NCBI GenBank assembly: GCA_009668925.1
Contig: SBEK01000120.1
Location: forward strand, 1 to 13,219
Length of the DNA: 13,219 nucleotides
Direction: 5' to 3'
From: Deltaproteobacteria bacterium
GTDB lineage: Bacteria > Desulfobacterota > Syntrophia > Syntrophales > Smithellaceae
In this document: in pieces, positions 6,070 to 13,219 of the stretch
Numbering within the stretch: position 1 is the first letter of the stretch
Layout: the number at the start of each line of letters is the position of its first letter
Notes under the pieces: generated by a model
What the model was told of the DNA's origin: nothing
The model's database searches: none
The model's input: the letters and a program-made list of their open reading frames with translations, nothing else
Made by a program: the position numbers and the translations under genes

Positions 6070-8012
6070 GAAGGTGTGAACATTTGAACAAGACGAACGC
6101 ACATCCATCAACAAGACACCAGGTCACTTTACCGCAATTGCTGGCGAAGAATGCCGAAACGTATGGCGATACAAAGACGGCCATCCGTGAAAAAGCGTAC
6201 GGCATCTGGCAGAAATATACCTGGAAGGATTATTTCAATTACGTAAGAAAAACCGCTGCGGGCTTTGCCGCCCTGAATATGAAGCGGGGTGATAATCTGT
6301 GCATGATCGTCAACAATTCACCGGAGTGGCTCTTTTCGGAGCTCGCCGCGCATGCGTTGGGCGCCACCACGCTGAGTCTGTTCACATCATCGATCGCCGA
6401 TGAACTGGCATTCTCCATCGGACGCATTCATTCGCCTCTGGTCGTCGTCCAGGATCAGGAGCAAGTCGATAAGCTGATCGAAGCCAGGGCCAAACTGCCG
6501 CATGTGCGGAAAGTTGTGTATATTGATCCCACCGGTATGACGTCTTACGAAAATGATCCCTGGCTGGTCAGTTACGCAACCCTTCTCGAGATCGGGGAGA
6601 AATTTATGGCCGATCATCCGCAATATGTTGAAGACGAAATCGGAAAAGGAAGGCCGCAGGATATCGCCGTGATGATCCAGACCTCCGGCACAACCGGCGT
6701 GCCGAAAATTGCGATGCTGTCGCACCGCAATCTGGCAACGATGGCTGCTCAGTGGGCCCAGGCGGCAAACATTCAGGCGGAAGAAAACTGGATTTCCATG
6801 TCGCCGCCGGCCTGGATCGTCGATCAGATGTGGGGCATGGGCGTGGCGCTCGGGAGCGGGATGACGATGAATTTTCCGGAGACGCCCGAAACCATCCTGG
6901 AAGATTTCCGGGACATCGGTCCGTCCATGCTTATTACGGCTTCCCGCTTCTGGGAAGACATGGCATCGCGGATTCGCGTGAAAATTTCGGATGCGAGCTG
7001 GATCAAAAGGCGACTTTTCTTCTGGGGCGAACGGGTCGGCAGATCGGTCGTTGAAAAAAAATTGCACAAACGGACCATTTCGTGGCCCACGAGAGTCGTG
7101 TATCGCTTCTTGACTCTGGCCGTTTACAATCCCTTACTCGACCGGCTGGGCTGCTCCCATTTTCACAGCGCATTCACCGGCGGCCATCCGATCAGCCCGG
7201 ACGTCATCGGATTCTTTCGAGCCATCGGTCTTAATCTGAAACAGTGCTATGGTCTTACTGAATCCTGCGGCATTTTTCAGATACAGCCCGACGATGAAGT
7301 CAAACTGGAAACCGTCGGCAAACCTTTGCCCCTGACGGAGGTGAAGCTCGCGGAAGACCAGGAAGTCCTGGTAAAATCGGAAGCCAATTTTTCCGGATAC
7401 TATGATGATTACAAATCAACGGAAGCGGCATTTGAGAACGGATGGCTGAAAACAGGCGATGCCGGATACATTGACGAAGGAGGACATCTGCTGATCATCG
7501 GCAGAAAGGAAGACATCATCCGCAACAAGAGCGGTGACGCATTTTCACCGGATTTTATTGAAACACGGCTCAAATTCAGTCCGTATATCAAAGAGGCGGT
7601 CACCTTCGGCGAAGCCCGTCCATACATTACCACAATGATCAACATCGATATGGGCAACGTCGGCAACTGGGCGGAAGACAGAATGATCCCTTACACGACC
7701 TATATGGATTTATCTCAGCAAAAGGCTGTGGAAGAACTCATTCTCAAGGAAGTTCGACAGGTGAACGAACAGCTCCCCGAAGTCATGAAGATCAGGAAGT
7801 TCGTTCTGCTTTACAAGCTGCTCGATGCCGACGACGATGAACTGACCCGGACCGGAAAAGTGCGCCGGCGTTTCGTTTACGGGCTGTACCTCAAAATCAT
7901 CGAAGCCATGTACAGCGGACTCAAGTCCGTTGGGGTGACGGGGAAAATTCGCTATCGCGACGGGCGGATCGGTGAGATAGAGACAACCATCAATGTGATC
8001 AGTGTGGATTGA
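6066..8012 (+). CDS. AMP-forming acyl-CoA synthetase (long-chain FACS-like) inside the ABC operon
   Basis: This encodes 648 aa of the ANL superfamily. It would activate a carboxylic acid with ATP to an acyl-AMP and then an acyl-CoA. Visible motifs are TSGTTGVPK (206-214), FTGGHPIS, YGLTE (395-399), TGD (463-465), GRKED (479-483) and, in the C-terminal domain, LTRTGKVRR with the probable catalytic Lys598. All core residues are present. Length and motifs resemble the FadD15/long-chain acyl-CoA synthetase branch that is often encoded within Liv-type operons. The substrate cannot be read from sequence; an aromatic or medium-chain acid imported by the neighbouring transporter is the obvious hypothesis. 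The start is ATG 6066, overlapping the livG stop. A TTG at 6084 with GAGAAGGTG (6068-6076) upstream is a credible alternative that would remove six residues. Confidence 0.9.
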   Translation: MRRCEHLNKTNAHPSTRHQVTLPQLLAKNAETYGDTKTAIREKAYGIWQKYTWKDYFNYVRKTAAGFAALNMKRGDNLCMIVNNSPEWLFSELAAHALGATTLSLFTSSIADELAFSIGRIHSPLVVVQDQEQVDKLIEARAKLPHVRKVVYIDPTGMTSYENDPWLVSYATLLEIGEKFMADHPQYVEDEIGKGRPQDIAVMIQTSGTTGVPKIAMLSHRNLATMAAQWAQAANIQAEENWISMSPPAWIVDQMWGMGVALGSGMTMNFPETPETILEDFRDIGPSMLITASRFWEDMASRIRVKISDASWIKRRLFFWGERVGRSVVEKKLHKRTISWPTRVVYRFLTLAVYNPLLDRLGCSHFHSAFTGGHPISPDVIGFFRAIGLNLKQCYGLTESCGIFQIQPDDEVKLETVGKPLPLTEVKLAEDQEVLVKSEANFSGYYDDYKSTEAAFENGWLKTGDAGYIDEGGHLLIIGRKEDIIRNKSGDAFSPDFIETRLKFSPYIKEAVTFGEARPYITTMINIDMGNVGNWAEDRMIPYTTYMDLSQQKAVEELILKEVRQVNEQLPEVMKIRKFVLLYKLLDADDDELTRTGKVRRRFVYGLYLKIIEAMYSGLKSVGVTGKIRYRDGRIGEIETTINVISVD

Positions 8013-8022
8013 GGAACAGAAT

Positions 8023-8901
8023 ATGGATTTTTTTCTGCAATTATTGGTGAACGGCGTTTGCGTCGGGCTGCTGTATGGTATTTCCGCCATGGGCTTTGTC
8101 ATGATCTTTAAAGCGTCGAGTGTCCTGAATTTTGCGCACGGCGAACTCCTCGCTCTCGGTGCTTTCTTTTTTCTCTCCCTGGTAACCTGGGGTAAAATTC
8201 CCGTGGCGGCGGCATTCGTCTTGACTCTGGGAGGCTGCTTTTTGCTTGGATTCGTGATTGAAAGGTTTTTCCTGAGGCCGCTTATCGGAGAAAAGTTGAT
8301 TTTCGTCATCATGCTCACGGTCGGTCTGGCGGCCATGTTCAAAGGTCTCATTCTGTTGATCTGGGGAGGCAACCTGCACACCTATCCGGAATTTCTGCCG
8401 CCTTCGCTCGAGCTTCATTTAGGCTCGATCTATATCGCCCCTGCGTATTCGGCCACGCTCGTGGTCAGCGTTCTTTTCCTGATCCTTTTCGGTTTATTCT
8501 TTAAGAAGTCTTCACAGGGAATATTCATGCGGTCAGTGGCCGACAATCAGAAAGCAGCCTTGTCTCTGGGTGTTCACGTCCGCCGCGTCTTTGCTCTGTC
8601 CTGGGCGATCGCCGCTATGGTGGCCTGTATGAGCGGCATCGTGCTCGGCATCATTAACGGCGTGAACGTTCATGACTTGAGTGCGATCGGGTTGAAGGTG
8701 TTTCCCGTAGTCATTTTAGGCGGCCTCGACAGCATCGGTGGCGCCATTATCGGCGGCATCATTATCGGACTTCTCGAAACCTTCACGGGCGGTTATTTGT
8801 CGCCTTCGCTGCGTGATGTGGTGCCGTACATTGTGCTGGTCTTTATTCTGATGGTCAAACCGTATGGATTGTTCGGTCTGGTCGAGATTGAAAGAGTATA
8901 A
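8023..8901 (+). CDS. livH: ABC transporter permease, LivH type
   Basis: This encodes 292 aa and is an inner-membrane permease of the HAAT importer. It is strongly hydrophobic throughout, with about eight predicted membrane segments. It opens MDFFLQLLVNGVCVGLLYGISAMGFVMIFKAS followed by NFAHGELLALGAF, the LivH hallmark. The cytoplasmic ATPase-contact loop is recognisable as VADNQKAALSLGVHVRRV (EAA-like). Near the C terminus FPVVILGGLDSIGGAIIGG is also typical. I chose ATG 8023 because GAGGA (8011-8015) lies 7 nt upstream; an in-frame GTG at 8002 would overlap the ligase gene. It follows the ligase stop by 10 nt and precedes livM by 15 nt. Confidence 0.93.
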   Translation: MDFFLQLLVNGVCVGLLYGISAMGFVMIFKASSVLNFAHGELLALGAFFFLSLVTWGKIPVAAAFVLTLGGCFLLGFVIERFFLRPLIGEKLIFVIMLTVGLAAMFKGLILLIWGGNLHTYPEFLPPSLELHLGSIYIAPAYSATLVVSVLFLILFGLFFKKSSQGIFMRSVADNQKAALSLGVHVRRVFALSWAIAAMVACMSGIVLGIINGVNVHDLSAIGLKVFPVVILGGLDSIGGAIIGGIIIGLLETFTGGYLSPSLRDVVPYIVLVFILMVKPYGLFGLVEIERV

Positions 8902-8916
8902 AAGGCATAACCCTTT

Positions 8917-9987
8917 ATGAAGAAATTATCCTTCCATCCCTGCGGCAATTTCCATGAAACGTATGCCGAGGAGTTGACCATCTTTGAAACCTGGTACGGC
9001 CGGGCAAGCCTGATCGCGTTTCTGATTTTACTCTTCGGGATCGCGCCTTTTTTTCTCAGTTCCTATTTGCTCTATATTTTGAATAACATCGGAATCATGG
9101 CGATTGCCGCCATCGGCCTCAATATCCTCATCGGATACACGGGGCAAATATCACTCGGTCACGGCGCGTTCTTCGGCGTCGGCGCTTATGCGGGAGCTAT
9201 TCTGGCGACACGCCTGGGCGTGCCTTTTTATCTGTCGATTCCGGCGGCGGGCGTCATCACGGCGATGATCGGAATGATTTTCGGGATTCCCTCCGGCAGA
9301 CTCAAAGGTCTGTATCTGACCATCGCCACGCTTGCGGGCCAGTTCATTATCGAATATGTTCTCATCCAGTGGGAAAGCCTGACTAAAGGTACAATGGGCA
9401 TTACACTGCCCGGACCCAGCATCCTGGGCTGGACCATTACGGGTGACAAACCCTTTTTCTTCTTAATCTTCATTTGCCTGGTTCTCATGACCTGGTTTGC
9501 CGTCAATATTATGCGCAGCAAATACGGCCGTGCGTTCATCGCCATCCGGGATAATGACCGCGCCGCGGAGGGCATGGGTATTCCGATTTTCAAGTATAAA
9601 CTGCTGTCGTTCGCCATCAGTTCATTCTATGCAGGATTCGCCGGCGCGATCTGGGCTTACTATATGGTGAGCATTACCACCGAACCCTTCAACCTCTCCT
9701 TGTCCGTGGAGTTTATTGCCATGGTAATCATCGGCGGGATGGGCAATATTCCCGGCGCTATATTCGGCGCGACATTCATCACTGTTCTGAACGAAGTCCT
9801 GCGCTATGCGACCGGAGTTTTAATGAATGTCGGATTTGTAAGCGGCATGGGGCTCAACATGGCGCCGCTGCGCGAGTTCGTTTTCGGTCTGGCCATCGTT
9901 TTGTTTATTCTGGTGGAGCCGAAGGGGATTGCCGAACTCTGGCGGATCGTGCGTTCACATTTTCGGCTCTGGCCGTTTTCTTACTAG
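8917..9987 (+). CDS. livM: ABC transporter permease, LivM type
   Basis: This encodes 356 aa, the second inner-membrane permease, expected to form a heterodimer with the LivH-like protein. A polar N-terminal stretch of about 25 residues precedes the first membrane helix. The LivM signature GLNILIGYTGQISLGHGAFFGVGAYAG is present (about residues 67-93), as is the ATPase-coupling loop AIRDNDRAAEGMGI and the distal VIIGGMGNIPGAIFGA. Only a weak SD (AAAGG, 11 nt from the ATG) is seen, so translation may be partly coupled to livH. Downstream, livF starts 8 nt after its stop. Confidence 0.92.
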   Translation: MKKLSFHPCGNFHETYAEELTIFETWYGRASLIAFLILLFGIAPFFLSSYLLYILNNIGIMAIAAIGLNILIGYTGQISLGHGAFFGVGAYAGAILATRLGVPFYLSIPAAGVITAMIGMIFGIPSGRLKGLYLTIATLAGQFIIEYVLIQWESLTKGTMGITLPGPSILGWTITGDKPFFFLIFICLVLMTWFAVNIMRSKYGRAFIAIRDNDRAAEGMGIPIFKYKLLSFAISSFYAGFAGAIWAYYMVSITTEPFNLSLSVEFIAMVIIGGMGNIPGAIFGATFITVLNEVLRYATGVLMNVGFVSGMGLNMAPLREFVFGLAIVLFILVEPKGIAELWRIVRSHFRLWPFSY

Positions 9988-9995
9988 GATAAGGT

Positions 9996-10796
9996 ATGGG
10001 AGATCTTCTTTTACAACTCAATAATATTTCCGTTGTCTACTCCAACGTGATTCAGGTCTTAAAAGGCGTATCGCTTTCGGTGGAGCGGGGCCATATTGTC
10101 TCGCTTTTGGGGAGCAACGGCGCGGGAAAAACGACGACGCTCAAAGCAATCTCTGGATTGCTGAAGCCGGAAAACGGAGAAGTTACGGACGGCAACATCA
10201 TTTATAACGGGGTTAATATTCAGAATCAGGCTCCGGAATTCATAACCCGTCAGGGCATCATCCAGGTTCTGGAGGGCCGCCAGCCTTTCAAATACCTGAC
10301 CATCGAAGAAAATTTACGCGTCGGTACGGCCACAAGACCCGGCAAGCCTTACAAGCAGGACCTGGAACTCGTCTACAATTATTTTCCGGCGCTCGTTAAG
10401 AGAAGGAAGGCACTGGCCGGTTATTGCAGCGGTGGAGAACTGCAGATGCTGGTGATCGGCCGGGCGCTGATGGCGCATCCGCAACTGCTGATGCTGGACG
10501 AGCCCTCACTCGGCCTCGCGCCGCTGGTGGTCCAGGAAATTTTCCACATTATCAAGAAGATCAATGAGGAGCACGCCACAACGATCGTGCTGGTCGAACA
10601 AAACGCCAACATGGCGCTGCAGGTTGCTCATTACGGCTATGTCATGGAGAACGGGAAAATTGTTATGGAAGGCTCGTCCCGGGAGTTGTCGGACAACCCG
10701 GACGTCAAGGAGTTCTACCTGGGAATGGCGGCAACCGGACTGGCCAAATCCTACAAGGACGTTAAGGCCTATCGTCGCCGCAAACGCTGGCTGTAA
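9996..10796 (+). CDS. livF: ABC transporter ATP-binding protein, LivF type
   Basis: This encodes 266 aa, the second ATPase of the importer and the last gene of the operon. Walker A GSNGAGKTT is at residues 39-47, the signature CSGGE at 144-148, and Walker B MLDEPSLGLAP has Asp168/Glu169. The H-loop region reads VEQNANMAL, with the Gln that is typical of LivF in place of His. The GIIQVLEGRQPFKYLTIEENL segment corresponds to the usual LivF GIAQVPEGR region, with Leu for Pro. The C terminus carries an extra basic tail (residues about 250-266, ending YRRRKRWL) beyond the standard fold. AGGA at 9986-9989 gives a good SD. No intrinsic terminator is evident in the 58 nt before the convergent minus-strand gene. 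Confidence 0.94.
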   Translation: MGDLLLQLNNISVVYSNVIQVLKGVSLSVERGHIVSLLGSNGAGKTTTLKAISGLLKPENGEVTDGNIIYNGVNIQNQAPEFITRQGIIQVLEGRQPFKYLTIEENLRVGTATRPGKPYKQDLELVYNYFPALVKRRKALAGYCSGGELQMLVIGRALMAHPQLLMLDEPSLGLAPLVVQEIFHIIKKINEEHATTIVLVEQNANMALQVAHYGYVMENGKIVMEGSSRELSDNPDVKEFYLGMAATGLAKSYKDVKAYRRRKRWL

Positions 10797-10854
10797 AAGA
10801 TGGGGTTCGCGATCGAAGGCGACGGAATTGGATACAGGGTGACGTGGGCACGGA

Positions 10855-11241
10855 TCACAGCGGTTCAGACAACGATCCCTGATCAGAACCGGCTTTGGGA
10901 GACGACATCATTTTTTTGCCGAGTTGGTAGGCATCGATAATCGACAGAAGCCACAATAAGGCAATTAAAATCAGCATGAGCAGAAAATACCGAAGGTCGA
11001 TGGTCTTCAGCGCCTTTAAGGTGACATCCATGATTTGGATCAATTGAACCGTTCCCTTCTTAAAGGGAGCCGCCTTGATGACGGTGGCGCCGGCGTGAAC
11101 CACCATCGCGGCCAAAACGATTATTCCGAAGAGAACGGGTAAAAGGAAGATCAGTCCGCGCTTGTACCGCTTGAGATAAAATTGTCCCCACCCGGGAAAA
11201 AGAAGAGCGTTGAACAGGGCTGCTTTAGTCGCCGTATCCAT
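10855..11241 (-). CDS. Small two-helix membrane protein of unknown function
   Basis: This encodes 128 aa. The N-terminal motif FPGWGQFYLKRYKRG (residues 15-29) leads into a first membrane helix (about 30-50). A polar, mildly basic linker and a second helix (about 84-103) follow, ending in a short Ser-rich hydrophilic tail. The PGxGQ-Y-...-G opening is shared by TM2/DUF5683-like small membrane proteins, which have no firm biochemical role, so I assign none. AAGGG lies 8-9 nt before the start and overlaps the recJ stop; the two genes are 11 nt apart and surely co-transcribed. Its stop faces livF across 58 nt. Confidence 0.8.
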   Translation of the reverse strand: MDTATKAALFNALLFPGWGQFYLKRYKRGLIFLLPVLFGIIVLAAMVVHAGATVIKAAPFKKGTVQLIQIMDVTLKALKTIDLRYFLLMLILIALLWLLSIIDAYQLGKKMMSSPKAGSDQGSLSEPL

Positions 11242-11252
11242 AACGTGATCCC

Positions 11253-12992
11253 TTATGCTGAAAGGGCGGCATCTCTGATTTTCAGCTGAATGTCGGATGA
11301 CCCATTCCAGTAATTAATCTGGGGAGAAAAAACAACATCCAAATTTGCTCCATTGAGCGTGTTGAGATATTTGCCCATGCCGAACCAGATGGCGTTGCAG
11401 GATGCAGCGGTCGACGTCAGGCGCATTTTGAGATGGTTGTTTCCGACAATGATGGGTGATGAGGCTTTGATATTCCGGGCGCAGAGAATCGGTTCGGGAT
11501 TTTCGCAGCCGAATGGCGCAAGCCTCGTCATCTGCTGAATCAGATCAAAATTGATATCCTGAAGGTCGCATTCAGCGTCAATGACGGTATGCGAAACCAT
11601 TTCGGAGGATTCAACGGAATTCCGTATGATTTCATCGAGCGTACACGCGAACTCTTCAATGTCATTTTCCTTAATGGAAATGCCGGCTGCCCGATAGTGA
11701 CCGCCGTACGATAGCAGAAGCGGGGCGCACTGCTGCAATCCCTTATGGATGTTAAAATCAGACACGCTGCGCCCGGACCCTTTCCCGACGCCGTTTTTCA
11801 GACTGATCACAAACGTCGGACGGCTGTATAAATCCACAAGCCGGGAGGCGACGATGCCCACGACTCCGGGATGCCATTTTTCGGAAGAAAACACGAGCGC
11901 GTTCATATTTTCCAGGTCGGGATTTGACCCCAGTTGGTCAAGGATCTCGTTCAGGATATCTCTTTCCATCGCCTGGCGCCTGCGATTATGCAAATCCAGT
12001 TTTTCCGCCAGCGGGCGAGCCGCGTCCAAAGATTCCGCCAGCAGCAGATCGACGGCATCGAGCGGCGAGGCAATTCTTCCGGCGGCATTAATACGGGGAA
12101 TGAGGCAGAAAGAAGCCTTGAACGAGTCAATGATTTGTCCGTCGATTCCACTTACTTCCTTTAGCGCTTTGATTCCCGGACGTTTTCCTTCCGTAACCAG
12201 CTCCAGGCCTATCTTGGCAAATATCCTGTTTTCGCCAACGAGCGGTGCGATATCGCCGATCGTTCCCAGGGCGACGATGTCGAGATATTCCTTCAAATTG
12301 GGATATCGGCCTTCTTCCCAGAAGCCTTCTTTGCGCAGTGAACCGCGAAGGGCGATCAGGAAGTTGAAAGCAATCCCGACGCCGGCCAGGTGTTTAAAAG
12401 GAAATGAACAATCGCAGCGATTCGGGTTAATGCAGGCGACTGCGGCCGGCAAGTGATCGGCTATTTCATGATGATCCAGCACGATGGTATCGATACCTAT
12501 GGATTGAGCATAGGCAATTTGTTCCACATCGGAAATTCCGCAATCCACAGTAATGATCAGTTTGACGTTTTTGCTTTTAAACTGATCAATCACCGGAACT
12601 TTCAGGCCGTAGCCTTCCTGCACCCTGTCCGGAATGTAGTAGGAGACGTGTTCGGTTAACTTCTTTATAAAACTGTACAGAATGACAACAGACGTAATGC
12701 CATCGGCATCGTAATCGCCGTAGATGATAATTTCTTCCCCGGCATAAATGGCCTTCATCAGGCGACAGACACCTTTCTTCATGTCCTGCATCAGGAAAGG
12801 GCTAAGCAGATCATTGAGGGAAGGATTGAGGTAGCGGTGCGCATCTTCCAGGTTGGAGACATGGCGGTTCAACATCAATTGAGAAATGATCCGGTTGACT
12901 CCGAATTCTTTCGCCAACGACTCCTCTATATTTTTGTGGCCGGCATCTTTAAGCTTCCAATGCGTTACCGGCAGGCGTCCTTCTTCAGTCAT
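11253..12992 (-). CDS. recJ: Single-stranded-DNA-specific exonuclease RecJ
   Basis: This encodes 579 aa, a typical RecJ length. RecJ degrades single-stranded DNA 5' to 3' in recombinational repair and mismatch repair, using two metal ions. DHH-family motifs are intact: DYDADG (93-98), TVDCGIS with Asp150, LDHHE (Asp173, His174, His175) and GTIGDIAPL with Asp247. The DHHA1 part carries WHPGVVGIVASRL (373-385), GKGSGRS (404-409) and GGHYRAAG (430-437; GGHxxAAG is the family motif). The C-terminal OB-fold region follows, with the APFGCENPEPIL motif. The start at 12992 leaves the short N-terminal WKL segment usual in the family; a purine-rich GAAGAAGAC stretch just upstream may serve as SD. It is transcribed from the promoter at 13022-13049 together with the small membrane protein gene. 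Confidence 0.96.
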   Translation of the reverse strand: MTEEGRLPVTHWKLKDAGHKNIEESLAKEFGVNRIISQLMLNRHVSNLEDAHRYLNPSLNDLLSPFLMQDMKKGVCRLMKAIYAGEEIIIYGDYDADGITSVVILYSFIKKLTEHVSYYIPDRVQEGYGLKVPVIDQFKSKNVKLIITVDCGISDVEQIAYAQSIGIDTIVLDHHEIADHLPAAVACINPNRCDCSFPFKHLAGVGIAFNFLIALRGSLRKEGFWEEGRYPNLKEYLDIVALGTIGDIAPLVGENRIFAKIGLELVTEGKRPGIKALKEVSGIDGQIIDSFKASFCLIPRINAAGRIASPLDAVDLLLAESLDAARPLAEKLDLHNRRRQAMERDILNEILDQLGSNPDLENMNALVFSSEKWHPGVVGIVASRLVDLYSRPTFVISLKNGVGKGSGRSVSDFNIHKGLQQCAPLLLSYGGHYRAAGISIKENDIEEFACTLDEIIRNSVESSEMVSHTVIDAECDLQDINFDLIQQMTRLAPFGCENPEPILCARNIKASSPIIVGNNHLKMRLTSTAASCNAIWFGMGKYLNTLNGANLDVVFSPQINYWNGSSDIQLKIRDAALSA

Positions 12993-13021
12993 GTCTTCTT
13001 CTTCAAATTTATTTCTAAAAC

Positions 13022-13049
13022 ATCATATCAGTGACAAATCTTATGTCAA
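13022..13049 (-). promoter_or_regulatory. Sigma70-type promoter for recJ
   Basis: On the minus strand, TTGACA (13049-13044), a 16-nt spacer and TATGAT (13027-13022). The predicted start is near 13015, giving a leader of about 23 nt to the recJ ATG. Confidence 0.72.
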
Positions 13050-13165
13050 GTCTTCATTATTTATTATCGGGATATTTTTAAAGATCTTTCAATTTCAGAG
13101 AGAAACACTTCCGGACATCTTCGTTTCTTGCTCTTTAAAAAAATAAATGGTAAATTTAAAAAGTG

Positions 13166-13219
13166 ATGATCAAAAAGTGGTTCAAAATAAACAAAGGTGA
13201 TATCACCATAGTCCAATTC
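13166..13219 (+). CDS. Possible start of a rightward gene (3' partial, uncertain)
   Basis: From ATG 13166 (or GTG 13163) the frame stays open for 18 codons to the window edge and reads MIKKWFKINKGDITIVQF. An in-frame TAA at 13157-13159 fixes the earliest start. The residue mix is protein-like, but there is no convincing SD and no recognisable family in so short a piece. The 13050-13165 stretch before it is AT-rich and shows no other gene. Confidence 0.25.
   Translation, partial: MIKKWFKINKGDITIVQF

Noticed and set aside
10797..10854. Bidirectional terminator between livF and the convergent membrane-protein gene
   Set aside because: Only a tiny TTCG-CGAT-CGAA inverted repeat is seen, without T-tracts on either strand.
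11749..12456. 235-codon plus-strand open frame opposite recJ
   Set aside because: It is an antisense shadow of intact recJ motifs, rich in Ser/Arg/Pro, with no recognisable domain.
13196..13207. Perfect palindrome GGTGATATCACC as an operator
   Set aside because: A 12-nt palindrome is expected a few times by chance in a window this size, and it lies within the possible rightward ORF.

Overview
The window looks like chromosomal DNA of moderate GC from a Gram-negative bacterium. A Desulfobacterota/Deltaproteobacteria-type anaerobe (Syntrophales-like) is my best guess. The reasons are a formate-tetrahydrofolate ligase coupled to an ACT-domain regulator, a branched-chain-amino-acid-type ABC operon with an acyl-CoA ligase embedded in it, sigma70-type promoters, and a classical leader-peptide attenuator. 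The placement is inference; no rRNA or marker gene is present. I see no mobile element, CRISPR array, tRNA or rRNA.

Left part (1-3682): the 3' end of a tandem-ACT (GcvR-like) protein runs with a 4-nt gap into an fhs-type formate-THF ligase (515-2185). That ligase departs from the family consensus at several pterin/formate-site motifs. A strong promoter (2219-2247) then drives a stand-alone type II citrate synthase (2393-3682).

Centre (3683-10796): this is the main find. Between citrate synthase and the ABC operon lies a textbook transcription attenuator that ordinary ORF calling misses. It has a near-consensus promoter (3710-3738), an SD sequence and a 30-codon leader peptide (3761-3853) with 6 Phe and 2 Tyr. 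It also has competing hairpins A:B and B:C, and a perfect-looking intrinsic terminator (3873-3911) ending 42 nt before the first structural gene. The geometry predicts that stalling at aromatic (mainly Phe) codons gives antitermination, while full translation gives termination. The controlled operon is: periplasmic binding protein, hairpin, LivG-like ATPase, AMP-forming acyl-CoA synthetase, LivH-like permease, LivM-like permease, LivF-like ATPase. All genes are tightly packed or overlapping. I infer that the transporter takes up an aromatic amino acid or a related aromatic/hydrophobic acid, which the ligase may activate to a CoA thioester.

Right part (10797-13219, mainly minus strand): a promoter at 13022-13049 reads leftward into recJ (single-strand-specific 5'-3' exonuclease) and then, 11 nt later, a 128-aa two-helix membrane protein of unknown role. 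The convergent gap 10797-10854 holds no convincing terminator. The AT-rich right edge (13050-13165) shows no gene. A possible rightward ORF starts at 13166 and runs off the window.
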